A stretch of DNA of 64,000 bases from positions 382,230-446,229 of the forward strand of contig BPKO01000002.1 of NCBI GenBank assembly GCA_026005175.1, given 5' to 3'. Below the pieces are notes generated by a model. The model saw nothing but the letters and a program-made list of their open reading frames with translations. It was not told the DNA's origin and did no database searches. Numbering within the stretch: the first letter of the stretch is position 1; each line of letters starts with the position of its first letter. Origin of the DNA: Candidatus Tectimicrobiota bacterium (GTDB taxonomy: Bacteria > Tectomicrobia > Entotheonellia > Entotheonellales > Entotheonellaceae). The position numbers and the translations under genes were made by a program. This document shows positions 52,467 through 62,088 of the stretch, one piece after another.

Positions 52467-54583
52467 GGTTCACCTCGTGGACGCAAGCGATTAAGCGTGG
52501 CCAGCGTGGTCTGCACCTGCGGTAGCTGCTGCAGGGCTTCCAGGCTGTAGCGCGCCTTGCGCTGCCAGTTGGGCCGTTCGCGGAAGGTGCCGGGCACGTT
52601 CTGGGGCGCGGTTTCCAGCCACAAGTCCTCCAGGGTGACCAGCACCACCTGGGCGGCGCTGGCGCCCAGAAAGGCCAAGCAGGCCTGCAGCGTGGCCAGG
52701 GGTGCCTCGTCTTCCGTGTCCAGCCAGCCGCGCTGGCGCAGAAACGCCTGCAGGGCCTGCCGCAGCTGCCGGCGCTGGCGGCGCTCCTGAGAGAGCTGGG
52801 ACGGGCGCAGCAGGCCCAGGGCCAGGCGCTCCTTGAGGTCGAGCCCCTGCCAGAAGGCGGCAAACGGCGGCATGTCGTGGGTGTTGAGGCTGGCCACGGC
52901 GTGCTGCGGCACGGGGCGCAGGGCGTAGCGGGCCTGCGGCCGCAGCTGGTACTGCACCACGTACATGCGGTACAGGCGGTGCTGGCGCATGGCGGCGGTG
53001 ACGTACGGCGGCACCGTGCCCAGGTCCTCGCCCACGACGCGCACGCGGTGGCGGTGCGACTCCAGGGTGACGATGGCGTAGAGCTCGGCGGCTGGGTAGC
53101 GCACGTAGACGCCGTGGCGGGCCTCAACGCCGTGGGGGATCCAGAAGAGGCGGTGCAGGCTCATGACGTGGTCGAGGCGCAGCAAGCCGGTATGGCGCAG
53201 CTGGTGGCGCAGGTAAGCGATGAAGTAGTGGTAATGCTGGGCGCGCAGCGCCTCGGGGTGCAGGGGCGGGAAGCCCCAGTTCTGGCCTTTGGTGAAGAAG
53301 GTGTCCGGCGGCGCCCCCACGGCGGCGTCGCGCACAAAGAGGGCGCGGTGGCGCCAGACGTCATAGCTGTCGGCGTGCACGCCCAGCGGCAAGTCGAGGT
53401 AAAGCTGCACGCCCTGCGCGCGGCCTGCGGCAGCCAGCGTGCGCAGCTGCGTGTGTGCTACCCACTGGGCGTAAAGGTGATACTGTCGGGCAGCCTCGTC
53501 GTAGTCTCCCGGCCGCAGCACGCCGTCGCGCTGCGGCGCAGGCCAGGCCGGCCAGGGGCAGCCCTGGCGCTCGCCGACGGCACGGAAGCGGGCGTAGTCT
53601 TCCACCAGGGGGTGGGTGGCCAGATAGTCCTGGAAGTCCCGGTGCTGCGCCGCCATGGTGGCGAAGAAGTGGCCGGCCACCGTTTCCAGCACCTGGCGCT
53701 TGAGCGCCATGAGGCGCCGGTAGTCGACCAGCGGCGCACGGCGCAGCGCCGCTATGGTTTCTTGCGTGGCGGCAGACGCCAGGCGCTGCTGCGCGGCCGG
53801 GCAGCCCTCCAGGCCGGGCAGGCGAGTGACGTCGACATAGAACTCGTTCCAGAAAAGGCGGCTCGCCGGTGCGTAGGGACTGGGATCGTAGGGCGTATCG
53901 AGAAACGCCGCCAGCAAGGGCAATGTGGCCACCACTCCGCCGCCTTGTTCTCCCACCCAGCGCAGCAGCGCTGCCAGGTCGGTGAAGTCGCCGCTGCCCA
54001 GGCTGCGCTGCGTGTGCAAGGCGTAGAGGGGCAAAAAGACTCCCCAAGTCCGCAGCGGCGCCTCACCGGTGTACGCGTGCAGGGGCGCCACCAGGAGCCG
54101 CGTCTCGTAGCGGTGCGCGCCGGCTTCGACGTGCAGGCGGTGGTATCCCCAGGGCAGCGCGGCGGGCAGGGAAAAGCGCGTGTCGAGGTAAACGACGCCC
54201 TCCACGTCGGCCGCCGCCAGCTGCCGGAGCCGGTCGCCGGCCACGGGGGCCTCCTGCACCGTGCCGTCTTCGAGCTCCAGTCGGTAGCGCAGGGGACCCT
54301 GGGCGGCCTTGGCCGGCAGGCGTAGCGCCACCTCAGCCGGGCGGCTGGCCCAGACGACGCTTACCGGCGGCAGGCCGCGCTGCCACAGGGCTTGGCGCCG
54401 CGCACGCAGGGCCTCAGCCAGGTCCCTCTCGCCGTGCAGCGGCGCCCCGAGCAGGCGCAGCACGGCAAGCAGGGCTTCTGGCTTTGCCTGGCGGCGGCGG
54501 CGCGTCACGTCGTAATAGGCCGTTTGTACCCCGTAGAGGGCGGCGAGCTGGGACAAGACCAACCCCCGGCGTTGCATCGTCAT
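52463..54583 (-). CDS. malQ: 4-alpha-glucanotransferase MalQ (GH77)
   Basis: The 706-residue amylomaltase transfers maltodextrin segments. It has an N-terminal extension typical of longer MalQ forms ([20 protein letters not shown]), then [80 protein letters not shown] (acid Glu) and [14 protein letters not shown]. It is intact. GAGGAG lies 11 bases before ATG 54583. It sits between the HTH regulator and glgB and would lengthen or recycle the chains used by GlgB, TreY and TreZ. Confidence 0.95.
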
Positions 54584-54598
54584 CGTGTCTAGGGCTCC

Positions 54599-55024
54599 TC
54601 AGGCTCGGTTGCCGCGTGAGGTCTGGCGCGGGCGCCGCGCCCGCGGTTTGGCCGCCTCGGCCTGCTGCAGTTCCTGCAGCGCCAGCTTGGCCAGGCCTCC
54701 AGCCACGTGCGTGCGCAGGGGACTGCCGGCTTTGGTGGCGGCCAGACGAGCCCGCACTTTTTCGGTATCGGCCGCAAGGATGTTGCGCACCGTTTGCCGT
54801 GACACCCCGAGTTCCTGCGCAATCTGCGCCGCCGTCTTGCCTGCCTCTTGGGCAAACACGACGACATAGGCAGCTTCCATGAGTGAGGGCAGCCAGGTGA
54901 GGTTGCGGTACTCAAAGAGCTGGCGCGGTCCGCCGAGAATGTCCAGGGTTTTCAGGAACACCTTGAGAGCCTGGCGGTCGCGTTCTTCCTCGTGGCTGGC
55001 GGGAGGGGCGACGACTTCTACCAC
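54599..55024 (-). CDS. Helix-turn-helix regulator, archaeal-type (AF0674-like)
   Basis: The 141-residue protein has FEYRNLTWLPSLMEAAYVVV followed by an HTH (KTAAQIAQELGVSRQTVRNI, residues 63-82) and a basic C-terminal tail (KPRARRPRQTSRGNRA). From memory this resembles a group of probable regulators best known in archaea and often encoded next to KaiC/RAD55-like ATPases. The start is GTG 55024 with AGAGGAGACC upstream. It lies 12 bases after the KaiC-like gene and 15 before malQ, so it may regulate this operon. Target DNA is unknown. Confidence 0.75.
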   Translation of the reverse strand: MVEVVAPPASHEEERDRQALKVFLKTLDILGGPRQLFEYRNLTWLPSLMEAAYVVVFAQEAGKTAAQIAQELGVSRQTVRNILAADTEKVRARLAATKAGSPLRTHVAGGLAKLALQELQQAEAAKPRARRPRQTSRGNRA

Positions 55025-55036
55025 GGTGGGTCTCCT

Positions 55037-55933
55037 CTAGGTGGCTTTTGGCAACACTGCCGCCAAGGGCGGGCCGATTTCCACCAGCCCGGCGGGGGTA
55101 ATCTCCAGCCAGTGCACGCGCGTGTCGTGACCGCAGAGGCGGCAGCCGTCGATGCGAAAGAGGCGGACGAGCTCCCCCAGCGGCTTGCCGTAAAGGCTCT
55201 GCTCGTAGCGCGACAGGATCTCTTTTTTAGTCAGCACGAGGGTGCCATCCACGATATGCCCCACCGCATAGCCACCGGCCGCCTCGGCCGTCAGCTCTTC
55301 GTGGCCGCTGCGTTTTTGCGAGATGAACAGCGCCGTCTGGTACCACTTCTTCATAAACGTGTACAGGGCCCGCACCACCTGGCGCGCCAGCATTTCTTTG
55401 GCTTCGTAAAGGCCGGTGACGGAATCGATGACCGTCGCTTTGACCCGATAGCTCTTGATGGCATGGGCCAGGGTGCTGAGCAGCGAGGGCACGTCGTCGC
55501 GCAGCGCCGCGTTGCTGGCCGCGTCGATGACCACGATGCGCGTTTCGATTTGGGCAAAAGTGACCCCCATGGCCGCGGCGCGCTGCCGCAGCGCGGCCAC
55601 CAGAAAGGGGGCCGGTTGCTCCGTGGTGACCAGACACACGGGATGGCCGAGGGCAGCCTGCTGCACCGCAAACTGTTCGCCCATGAGACTCTTGCCGGTG
55701 TCGGGCACGCCGGTGATGTGCAGCACACCCCGCTGGGGATAGCCCCCCAAGGGGACGGTACGGACTTGGCCGCGCTCGAGCTTGGTCACGAAAAACAGCG
55801 TGTCGAGGCCCTTGACGCCGCTGGGCATGCCGTGCAGCTCGGGCACCTCGGCGGTGAGGTCACGCAGCACCGCCACACTTTCGGGGTGCGCGCGGGGCTG
55901 GCGTTGGGTCACGTCGTCGGGCGCTGGCGGCAT
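55037..55933 (-). CDS. KaiC/RAD55-like RecA-superfamily ATPase
   Basis: The 298-residue protein has a single KaiC-like domain: GMPSGVKGLDTLFFVTKLER, GGYPQRGVLHITGVPDTGKS with Walker A GVPDTGKS (75-82), VCLVTTEQPAP, and Walker B VKATVIDSVTGLYE (Asp170). A conserved KKWYQTALFISQKRSG and a C-terminal CRLC pair follow. Single-domain KaiC-like proteins in archaea and deep-branching bacteria are thought to act as ATP-driven regulators. Full cyanobacterial clocks need double-domain KaiC with KaiA/KaiB, which are not seen. ATG 55933 follows GGGAGA. Its place between glgE and an HTH gene suggests control of glucan metabolism. Confidence 0.83.
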   Translation of the reverse strand: MPPAPDDVTQRQPRAHPESVAVLRDLTAEVPELHGMPSGVKGLDTLFFVTKLERGQVRTVPLGGYPQRGVLHITGVPDTGKSLMGEQFAVQQAALGHPVCLVTTEQPAPFLVAALRQRAAAMGVTFAQIETRIVVIDAASNAALRDDVPSLLSTLAHAIKSYRVKATVIDSVTGLYEAKEMLARQVVRALYTFMKKWYQTALFISQKRSGHEELTAEAAGGYAVGHIVDGTLVLTKKEILSRYEQSLYGKPLGELVRLFRIDGCRLCGHDTRVHWLEITPAGLVEIGPPLAAVLPKAT

Positions 55934-55953
55934 GGCCTTGGGTCTCCCTGACG

Positions 55954-57946
55954 TTACATGTAGTACTCGAAGTCCTGCTCGCGGCGCAGGCGCCGCCGCA
56001 GCCGAAAGACGTGCGCCGGCACCACCTGCGGGTTGAGCTCCACGTAGTTGCGCGGCCCGTGCCACAGGTAGCGGGCGTCGCTGAGCAAGTCGTGCACCTG
56101 GAAGGGTTGCGTGGCCTCTAGTCCCAGGCTGTCAAGATCGAGGTCGACCCAGCCGGCATGGGTGTAGTAGGGATTGAGGTTGACCACTACCAGGATAACG
56201 TTGCTCAGGTCGTCGGTGCTCTTGCTATAGCAGATGAGCTCTTCGTTGTCCGTGGGATGAAAGCGCAGGTGGCGGTCGCTCTGCAAGGCAGGATTGTCGC
56301 GCCGGATGCGGTTGACGCGGGCGATGAAGTCCTTGAGGCTGTCGGGCCGGTTGAGGTCCCAGAAGCGTAGCTGGTACTTTTCGGAGTCGAGGTACTCTTC
56401 GCTTCCCGGCTCACGCGGCACGCGCTCGCAGAGCTCGAACGCCGGGCCGTAAATGCCGTAGCTGGCGCCCAGGGTGGCGGCCAGCACGAGGCGGGCCATG
56501 AACGCCGGCCGCCCGCCCGACTGCAGGTACTCGGTGAGGATGTCGGGGGTGTTGGGCCACAGGTTCGGGCGGAAAAACTCGCGCACCTCGGTCTGGGTAA
56601 GCTCGGTAAAGTACTGGGTGAGCTCCCACTTGGTGTTGCGCCAGGCAAAGTACGTATAAGACTGCGTGAATCCCAGCTTGGCCAGGCGATACATCACCTT
56701 GGGACGGGTAAAGGCTTCGGAGAGGAAAATCACCTCCGGGTAGTCGCGCTTGATCTCGTTCAGGCACCATTCCCAGAAAGGAAAAGGCTTGGTGTGGGGG
56801 TTATCGACGCGGAAAATGCGCACTCCCTGCTCGATCCAGAAGAGAAAGATGCTTTTTAGCTCCTGCCACAGGCTGGCCCAGTGCTCGCTTTCGAAGTCAA
56901 AGGGGTAGATGTCCTGGTACTTCTTGGGCGGATTTTCGGCGTACTGCACCGTGCCGTCGGGGCGCCAGCGGAACCACTCCGGGTGTTCCTTGACGTAGGG
57001 GTGATCGGGGGAACACTGGAAGGCGATGTCGAGGGCGATTTCGATGCCGTACTCCTGTGCCCGCTGCACCAGGCGGCGAAAATCCTCCAGGGTACCCAGC
57101 TGCGGGTGCACGGCCTTGTGGCCGCCCTCGGCGGCGCCGATGGCCCAGGGGCTGCCCACGTCGTCGAGGGCGGCGACAAGGGCGTTGTTTTTGCCCTTGC
57201 GGTGGGTGCGGCCGATGGGATGGATGGGCGGAAAGTAAAGGACATCAAAGCCCATGGCGGCGACGTAAGGCAGGCGGGCTTCGACGTCGCGGAAGGTGCC
57301 GTGACGCCCCGGCTCTGGGGCACAGGAGCGCGGGAACATTTCGTACCAGGTGCTGAAGCGCGCCCGCTCGCGGTCAACCACCACGCGCAGCTCCTTGTCG
57401 TAGGTGGTGGCAAAGCGCCGGTCGGGATGGCGGGCCATCAGCGCGGCCAGCTCCGTGTCTAGCGCCAGTGCCACGCGGGCCACCGCGTCAGTGGTGTCGC
57501 GCAGCCGCGCCGCCCACTGCGCCAGCTGCGTCGCCTCTTCCCCGGTGGCGCGTTTGGTCGCCTCTTCGATGAGTTCCAGGCCGCTCAGCAGCTCCACGTG
57601 CACTTCCTGGCCGGCGGCCACTTTTTTCTCTAGGTTGCGGCGCCAGGTCTCAAAGGGGTCTACCCACGCTTGCACGGTGTAGAGGTACTGTCCCAGCTCG
57701 TCGACGGTAAAGCGGGCCGCGCCAGCGGTCGTTAACCAGCGGCGCCATCGGCGTTTCTTGCCACGCGGCGGCGTGCCCCGGGCGGTAGCGCAGCACGGCA
57801 GCGAGCACGTCGTGGCCGTCGGCAAAAATGTCGGCTTCGACCACTACCTCCTCGCCCACGGTGCGCTTGATGGGAAAGCGGCCGCTGTCAATCTCGGGTT
57901 TTACCCCTTCGATGACCACGCGCTGGCGTCCCTCAATGGCGTGCAT
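55954..57946 (-). CDS. glgE: Alpha-1,4-glucan:maltose-1-phosphate maltosyltransferase GlgE, one frameshift
   Basis: GlgE extends alpha-1,4-glucan using maltose-1-phosphate. It shows EGRQRVVIEGVKPEIDSGRF at the N-terminus, FSTWYEMFPRSCAPEPGRHG, FPPIHPIGRTHRKGKNNAL, the nucleophile IFRVDNPHTKPF and acid FLSEAFTRPKVM. The frame breaks in the GGGCC run 57714-57718; deleting one base gives DRWRARFTVDELGQYLYTVQ and 663 residues, normal for GlgE. AAGGGGAGGAG lies before ATG 57946. It heads a six-gene minus-strand operon; its donor would come from the TreS-maltokinase fusion at 33647-36986. Confidence 0.95.
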
Positions 57947-57976
57947 GCGCTCCTCCCCTTCTGGGTGTTTCTGTAT

Positions 57977-57985
57977 ACCATAGCA
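57977..57985 (-). promoter_or_regulatory. Extended -10 element TGCTATGGT of the glgE operon
   Basis: It lies 31 bases before ATG 57946. The next bases (TATACA) also resemble a -10 box. Divergent from the element at 58034-58042. Confidence 0.5.
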
Positions 57986-58033
57986 AAGGTGCCCCAGCCT
58001 GCCAAGGCGTTGCCGGCGGCCCAGCCCGGCGCG

Positions 58034-58042
58034 TGCTATACT
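58034..58042 (+). promoter_or_regulatory. Extended -10 element TGCTATACT of the Cys-cluster/Trk operon
   Basis: TGC directly precedes TATACT, 35 bases before ATG 58077. No strong -35 box at 16-18 bases. Together with the element at 57977-57985 it makes a compact divergent promoter region for the glucan and potassium operons. Confidence 0.55.
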
Positions 58043-58076
58043 GGGCGGCTGCACGGCTTAGAGAAGGATCCTGAAC

Positions 58077-58688
58077 ATGCAGAAGCAAAAGCCCGCCTTC
58101 CTCCCGCTGCGCCGGCCGTACCCCAGCCGCCACGGGGCGCCGGTGGTGGTGCGCGTCGATCCTGCCATCTTCGTGCAGACATACTTTACGCAGTGCTTGC
58201 AGTGCGCTTTTTGCCAGGATGCCTGCTGCACCTACGGGGCCTGTGTGGACCTGGCCAACGTCGAGCGCCTGGTGGCACACGCCGAAGCCCTGGAGGCTTA
58301 CCTGGGGCGGCCTCGCTCCCAGTGGCTGACGGGGAAGTACGTGCGCGATGCGGAGAGCGCCGGGGGCAGCTATACCCGCACCCAGGTGGTGGCTGGGGCC
58401 TGCGTCTTCTTGAACCGCCGTGGTCGTGGCTGCCTGCTGCAGACCTGGTGCGACACCGTTGGGCTAGACCACCACCTGCTCAAGCCGCTGGTTTGCAGCC
58501 TCTTCCCGCTTACCGTGGCGGCAGGTGTCTTGCGGCCGGCGCTGGAAGTGCGCGAGGAATCGCTGGTGTGTCTGGGCCAGGGCGGATCGCTGTACCACGG
58601 GGTGCGCGAAGAAGTACGTTACTACTTTGGTGCCGAATGCGTCGCCGAGCTTGACCAACTGGCAGCAGGCCTACCTCCGGAAGGCTAA
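58077..58688 (+). CDS. YkgJ-family cysteine-cluster protein
   Basis: The 203-residue protein has the zinc/iron Cys cluster CLQCAFCQDACCTYGACVD near residues 40-60, followed by later Cys residues (ACVFLNRRGRGCLLQTWC, LVCSLFPL, LVCLGQG) in the YkgJ/CxxCxxxCC pattern. The family probably binds a metal or Fe-S cluster; the role is unknown. AAGGA precedes ATG 58077. It is first in an operon with trkH, which begins five bases after its stop, so a redox or metal link to K+ uptake is possible but speculative. Confidence 0.82.
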   Translation: MQKQKPAFLPLRRPYPSRHGAPVVVRVDPAIFVQTYFTQCLQCAFCQDACCTYGACVDLANVERLVAHAEALEAYLGRPRSQWLTGKYVRDAESAGGSYTRTQVVAGACVFLNRRGRGCLLQTWCDTVGLDHHLLKPLVCSLFPLTVAAGVLRPALEVREESLVCLGQGGSLYHGVREEVRYYFGAECVAELDQLAAGLPPEG

Positions 58689-58692
58689 AGGG

Positions 58693-60513
58693 ATGCGGTG
58701 GCAGGCGGCGGTGCGGCGGCTGGCAGCGTGGCAGGTGGCGGTGCAGCTTGGCTTGCACTGGCTCTACGGCCGCCTCGACCGTCCCCTGCGCTGGATGGAG
58801 GCCACCCTTGCCCTGCTGGGCTTAGGTAGCCTGGTCGCCCTCTATGGCTTCTGGCTGTCGCCGGCGGCGCAAGCGGCCGTCCACACCCTGCAGGCGCTGG
58901 TGGTGTGGGGCTATTTTGCCTTCTTTCTGCTGCGCCTTATCCTGGTGTCGCCACGCCGCGCTTTCCTCAAGCGCCACCGCCTCCTGGCCCTCTGCCTGGC
59001 GCTGGTGCTGCTCGAGTGGCTTGCCCTGCGCACCCCTCTGGGGCACTACGGCCTCGGCGTGCTGCTGTCCCGCGTGGATGTCAAGCGCCTGGCGGTGCTT
59101 TACCTCGCCTTTATCCAGGGAACCCTCGTCTGGATTGCGCTGCTTGAGGGTGGCCGCGCTAGCCGCGTGGTGGCCACCTGGCAGCTGCGGCCGGCGCAGA
59201 CCCTGGTGCTTAGCTTCCTCGCCCTCATTGGCATAGGCACCTTGCTGCTCATGCTGCCCAGGGCCACCACCGCTTCCGGGGGGCTGTCGTTCCTCGACGC
59301 CCTGTTTACTGCCACCAGCGCCGTGTGCGTCACCGGCCTCATCGTCGTCGACACGGCCACTGCTTTTACCCCGCTGGGGCAGGGCATCCTCTTGCTGCTG
59401 ATGCAGCTGGGCGGGCTGGGCATCATCACCTTTGCCACCGTCATTGGCATGATGGTGCGCGGGGGCATCGGCGTGCGGGAAAAGCTGCTGCTTCAGGACT
59501 TCGTGGCCAGCCGTTACTTTGGCGAAATCAGTGCCACGGTGCGCCGCATCGTCTGGCTCACCCTGCTCATCGAAGCGCTGGGGGCGGCCGCCTTGTACTT
59601 GAGCTGGCGTACCCTGCTGCCCGACAGCACCCGCCGCCTGTGGCATGCGATCTTTCACGCCGTGTCGGCGTTTTGCAACGCCGGCTTTTCGACCTTTTCC
59701 ACCAGCCTGGCGGCCCCCGAGCTGGCGCGGCACCCCGGCACCACCCTTACCGTCATGGGCTTGATCGTGCTGGGCGGTCTGGGCTTTGCGGTGCTGTGGG
59801 AGACGCTGCAGTGGTTGGCGGGCAAGCTGCAGGGCCGGCCGCCGCGCCTGTCGGTACAGACCCGGCTGGTGTGGCTCACTACGGCGGTGCTAATCGGGCT
59901 GGGGGCGGGGCTCTTTTTGTTCCTGGAAGCGCCGGGGGTGCTGGCCGGCCGGCCGCTGGGAGAGCGGCTGCTGGGCGCCTTCTTTCAGGCGGTGACGGCG
60001 CGCACCGCCGGCTTCAACACCCTGCCCATCGAGCGCCTGGCGCCTGCCACCGCTTTTTTGCTCCTCATGCTCATGTTCATCGGCGCTTCGCCCGGCTCCA
60101 CCGGCGGCGGCCTCAAGACCACCACGGTGGCGGTGCTGGTCCTCACCACGGTGGCCACCATCCGCGGCAAAGCCCGCGTGGAAGTCTTTCGCCGCACTAT
60201 CCCGCGCCAGGTCATCGACCAAGCCTATGCCACGCTTTTCTTTGCTGTGGCCGTGGTTACCCTGTCCCTTTTTTTCCTCACCCTCAGCGAGCGCCAGCCC
60301 TTCCTTGACCTTTTCTTTGAGGAGGTGTCGGCCTTTGCCACCGTGGGGCTGTCGCGGGGCATCACCCCTGCGTTGACGGCCTTTGGCAAAGGTGTCATTA
60401 TTGTTTCCATGTTCGTAGGCCGGGTGGGGAGTTTAACGCTGGCCGTGGCGCTGGCGCGGCAGGTGACGACAACGGCTTACGAGTACCCGACCGAAACGGT
60501 GATGGTGGGCTGA
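58693..60513 (+). CDS. trkH: TrkH/KtrB-type potassium transporter subunit
   Basis: The 606-residue membrane protein has the four pore loops of the Trk/Ktr family: TATSAVCVTGL, HAVSAFCNAGF, QAVTARTAGFNT and EEVSAFATVGLSRG, with GASPGSTGGGLKTTT between the third and fourth. A hydrophobic N-terminal extension of about 150 residues makes it longer than KtrB. It imports K+ together with the TrkA-type subunit encoded next. ATG 58693 is preceded by GGAAGG; codons upstream belong to the overlapping end of the Cys-cluster gene. Confidence 0.94.
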   Translation: MRWQAAVRRLAAWQVAVQLGLHWLYGRLDRPLRWMEATLALLGLGSLVALYGFWLSPAAQAAVHTLQALVVWGYFAFFLLRLILVSPRRAFLKRHRLLALCLALVLLEWLALRTPLGHYGLGVLLSRVDVKRLAVLYLAFIQGTLVWIALLEGGRASRVVATWQLRPAQTLVLSFLALIGIGTLLLMLPRATTASGGLSFLDALFTATSAVCVTGLIVVDTATAFTPLGQGILLLLMQLGGLGIITFATVIGMMVRGGIGVREKLLLQDFVASRYFGEISATVRRIVWLTLLIEALGAAALYLSWRTLLPDSTRRLWHAIFHAVSAFCNAGFSTFSTSLAAPELARHPGTTLTVMGLIVLGGLGFAVLWETLQWLAGKLQGRPPRLSVQTRLVWLTTAVLIGLGAGLFLFLEAPGVLAGRPLGERLLGAFFQAVTARTAGFNTLPIERLAPATAFLLLMLMFIGASPGSTGGGLKTTTVAVLVLTTVATIRGKARVEVFRRTIPRQVIDQAYATLFFAVAVVTLSLFFLTLSERQPFLDLFFEEVSAFATVGLSRGITPALTAFGKGVIIVSMFVGRVGSLTLAVALARQVTTTAYEYPTETVMVG

Positions 60514-60525
60514 GGGAGGGCAGAG

Positions 60526-61205
60526 GTGGCGCGACAGTTTGCCGTCATTGGCCTTGGGGCCTTTGGCACTGCCATTGCGCGCGAGCTGGCGCGCCATGGC
60601 GGGGAAGTGATCGCTATCGACAAAGAGCTCGAGCCCGTCGAGCGCATCAAAGACGAAGTGGCGTACGCCATTCGCCTCGACGCCACCGACCCCAAGGTGC
60701 TCGAGGCCCACGACGTCCACAAAGTCGAGCGTGGCCGTCGTGGCCATCGGCCATGACTTTGAGGCCACGGTGCTGGTGGCGGTGGAGCTCATGCAGCTGG
60801 GGCCTCAAGAACCTTATTGCCCGCGCCGAAAGCGAGACGCAAAAGCGTATCTTGCAGCGCCTGGGAGTGCCCGAGATCCTGGCGCCCGAAGAAGAAGTGG
60901 CCAAGTACGTGGCGCGGCGCCTGCTCAATCCCGAAATCGTCGACCTCTTTCGCCTCTCCGACGACTACAGCATCGTCGAGGTGCGAGCACCGGAGCGCTT
61001 CTGGGGCAAGAGTCTTGCCGAGTTGCGCCTCCGCGAGCGCTTCCAGTGCAACGTCATCGCTATCAAGCGGCCGCCGCCGCAAGCCGAGGGCCAGGAAGCA
61101 CCACCCTATCGCCTCCTTGTCCCGCTGCCGCAGACGCGCCTGGCGGAGGGTGACACCCTGATCGTGCTGGGGCTGGCCAAAGACATCGAGCGGCTGACCG
61201 CGTGA
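60526..61205 (+). CDS. trkA: TrkA/KtrA-type potassium uptake regulatory subunit, two frameshifts
   Basis: This RCK protein gates TrkH by binding nucleotides. It has FAVIGLGAFGTAIARELARH (Rossmann GxGxxG) and VIAIDKE, then a C-terminal TrkA_C domain (VRAPERFWGKSLAELRLRER, LAEGDTLIVLGLAKDIERL). Extra bases near 60729-60731 and in GGGG 60799-60802 split it; correcting both gives HKVDVAVVAIGHDFEATVLV and QLGLKNLIARAESETQKRIL and 225 residues, the KtrA size. The start is GTG 60526 with GAGGGAGG upstream. It lies 12 bases after trkH. Confidence 0.92.
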
Positions 61206-61226
61206 GGCCGTGCCAGGAGGAAAGCG

Positions 61227-62078
61227 ATGGCGCAGGGCGAGCTCATCAAAGCGGTGACCGTGCATCCTTTGCAACAAGCCTGGCAGACGATTGTTGCGTA
61301 TTTGCCCCAGATCTTGGGAGCGCTGGCGCTGCTGCTGGTGGGGTGGGGTCTTTGCCCTGGTGCTGCGCAAGCTCACCGCCAAAGTGCTGCGGGCGTTGGG
61401 GCTGGACGTCATTGCCGAGCGTACCGGCGCCACGGCGCTGCTGGCGCGCGGCGGCGTGCCGCAGCGGCCCCTCACAGCTGTTGGGCTGGGGGGGGTCTAC
61501 TGGCTGATCCTGTTCTCTGCCCTGGTGGCCGCGTTTAACGCCTTGGGGCTGGAAGTGGCCAGCGTGCTCCTGCGGGCCATCGTGCTTTACATCCCGCGCT
61601 TGCTGGTGGCGATGCTGCTTTTCAGCCTGGGCTACTTTGCCAGCCGGTACGTGGAGACGCTGGCCACGGCGACGGCCACCGCCCTCAATCTGCCGCTGCC
61701 GCAGGGCTGGGGGGCGAGCAGCGCAGCTGCTGGTGCTGCTGCTGGCCAGCGCCATGGCCCCTGAGCGAGTTGGGTATTGCCACCACCATCGTCAGCTTTG
61801 GCTTTATTGTCTTCCTCGGCGTTGCCGGCAGCGCGGCCGTGGTGGCCTTTGGCTTGGGGACGCGCGACGTGGCGGCGCAGCTCGCCGCCGGGCAGTGCCT
61901 ACGCCGCCTGCTGCGTGTGGGGGAGGTGATCCAGTACGGCATGTACGAAGGCACGGTGCGAGAACTTGGCTTGACGCACGTGGTGGTGGAAAGCGGCGAC
62001 GGCTTGGTGATCATCCCCAACACCGAGCTCCTGCGCGCCACGGTGGTGAAGCGTCAGGCAGTGCCGCAGGCCACGTAG
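61227..62078 (+). CDS. Small MscS-family mechanosensitive channel, three frameshifts
   Basis: The protein has an N-terminal helix (YLPQILGALALLLVGW), several membrane segments, and the MscS-like segment VVAFGLGTRDVAAQLAAGQ followed by GEVIQYGMYEGTVRELGLTH and VIIPNTELL. Such channels release solutes on hypo-osmotic shock. Extra bases near 61346-61349 and 61710-61720, and in CCCC 61758-61761, break it; correcting three gives 282 residues, a small-MscS size. GGAGGAAA precedes ATG 61227. It follows trkA by 21 bases, so K+ uptake and emergency efflux are co-encoded. Confidence 0.85.
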
Positions 62079-62088
62079 CTCCCTGGCC

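Noticed and set aside
55037-55933. A cyanobacterial-type circadian clock locus
   Set aside because: The ATPase has one KaiC-like domain only, and no kaiA or kaiB gene is nearby. It is kept as a KaiC-like regulator.
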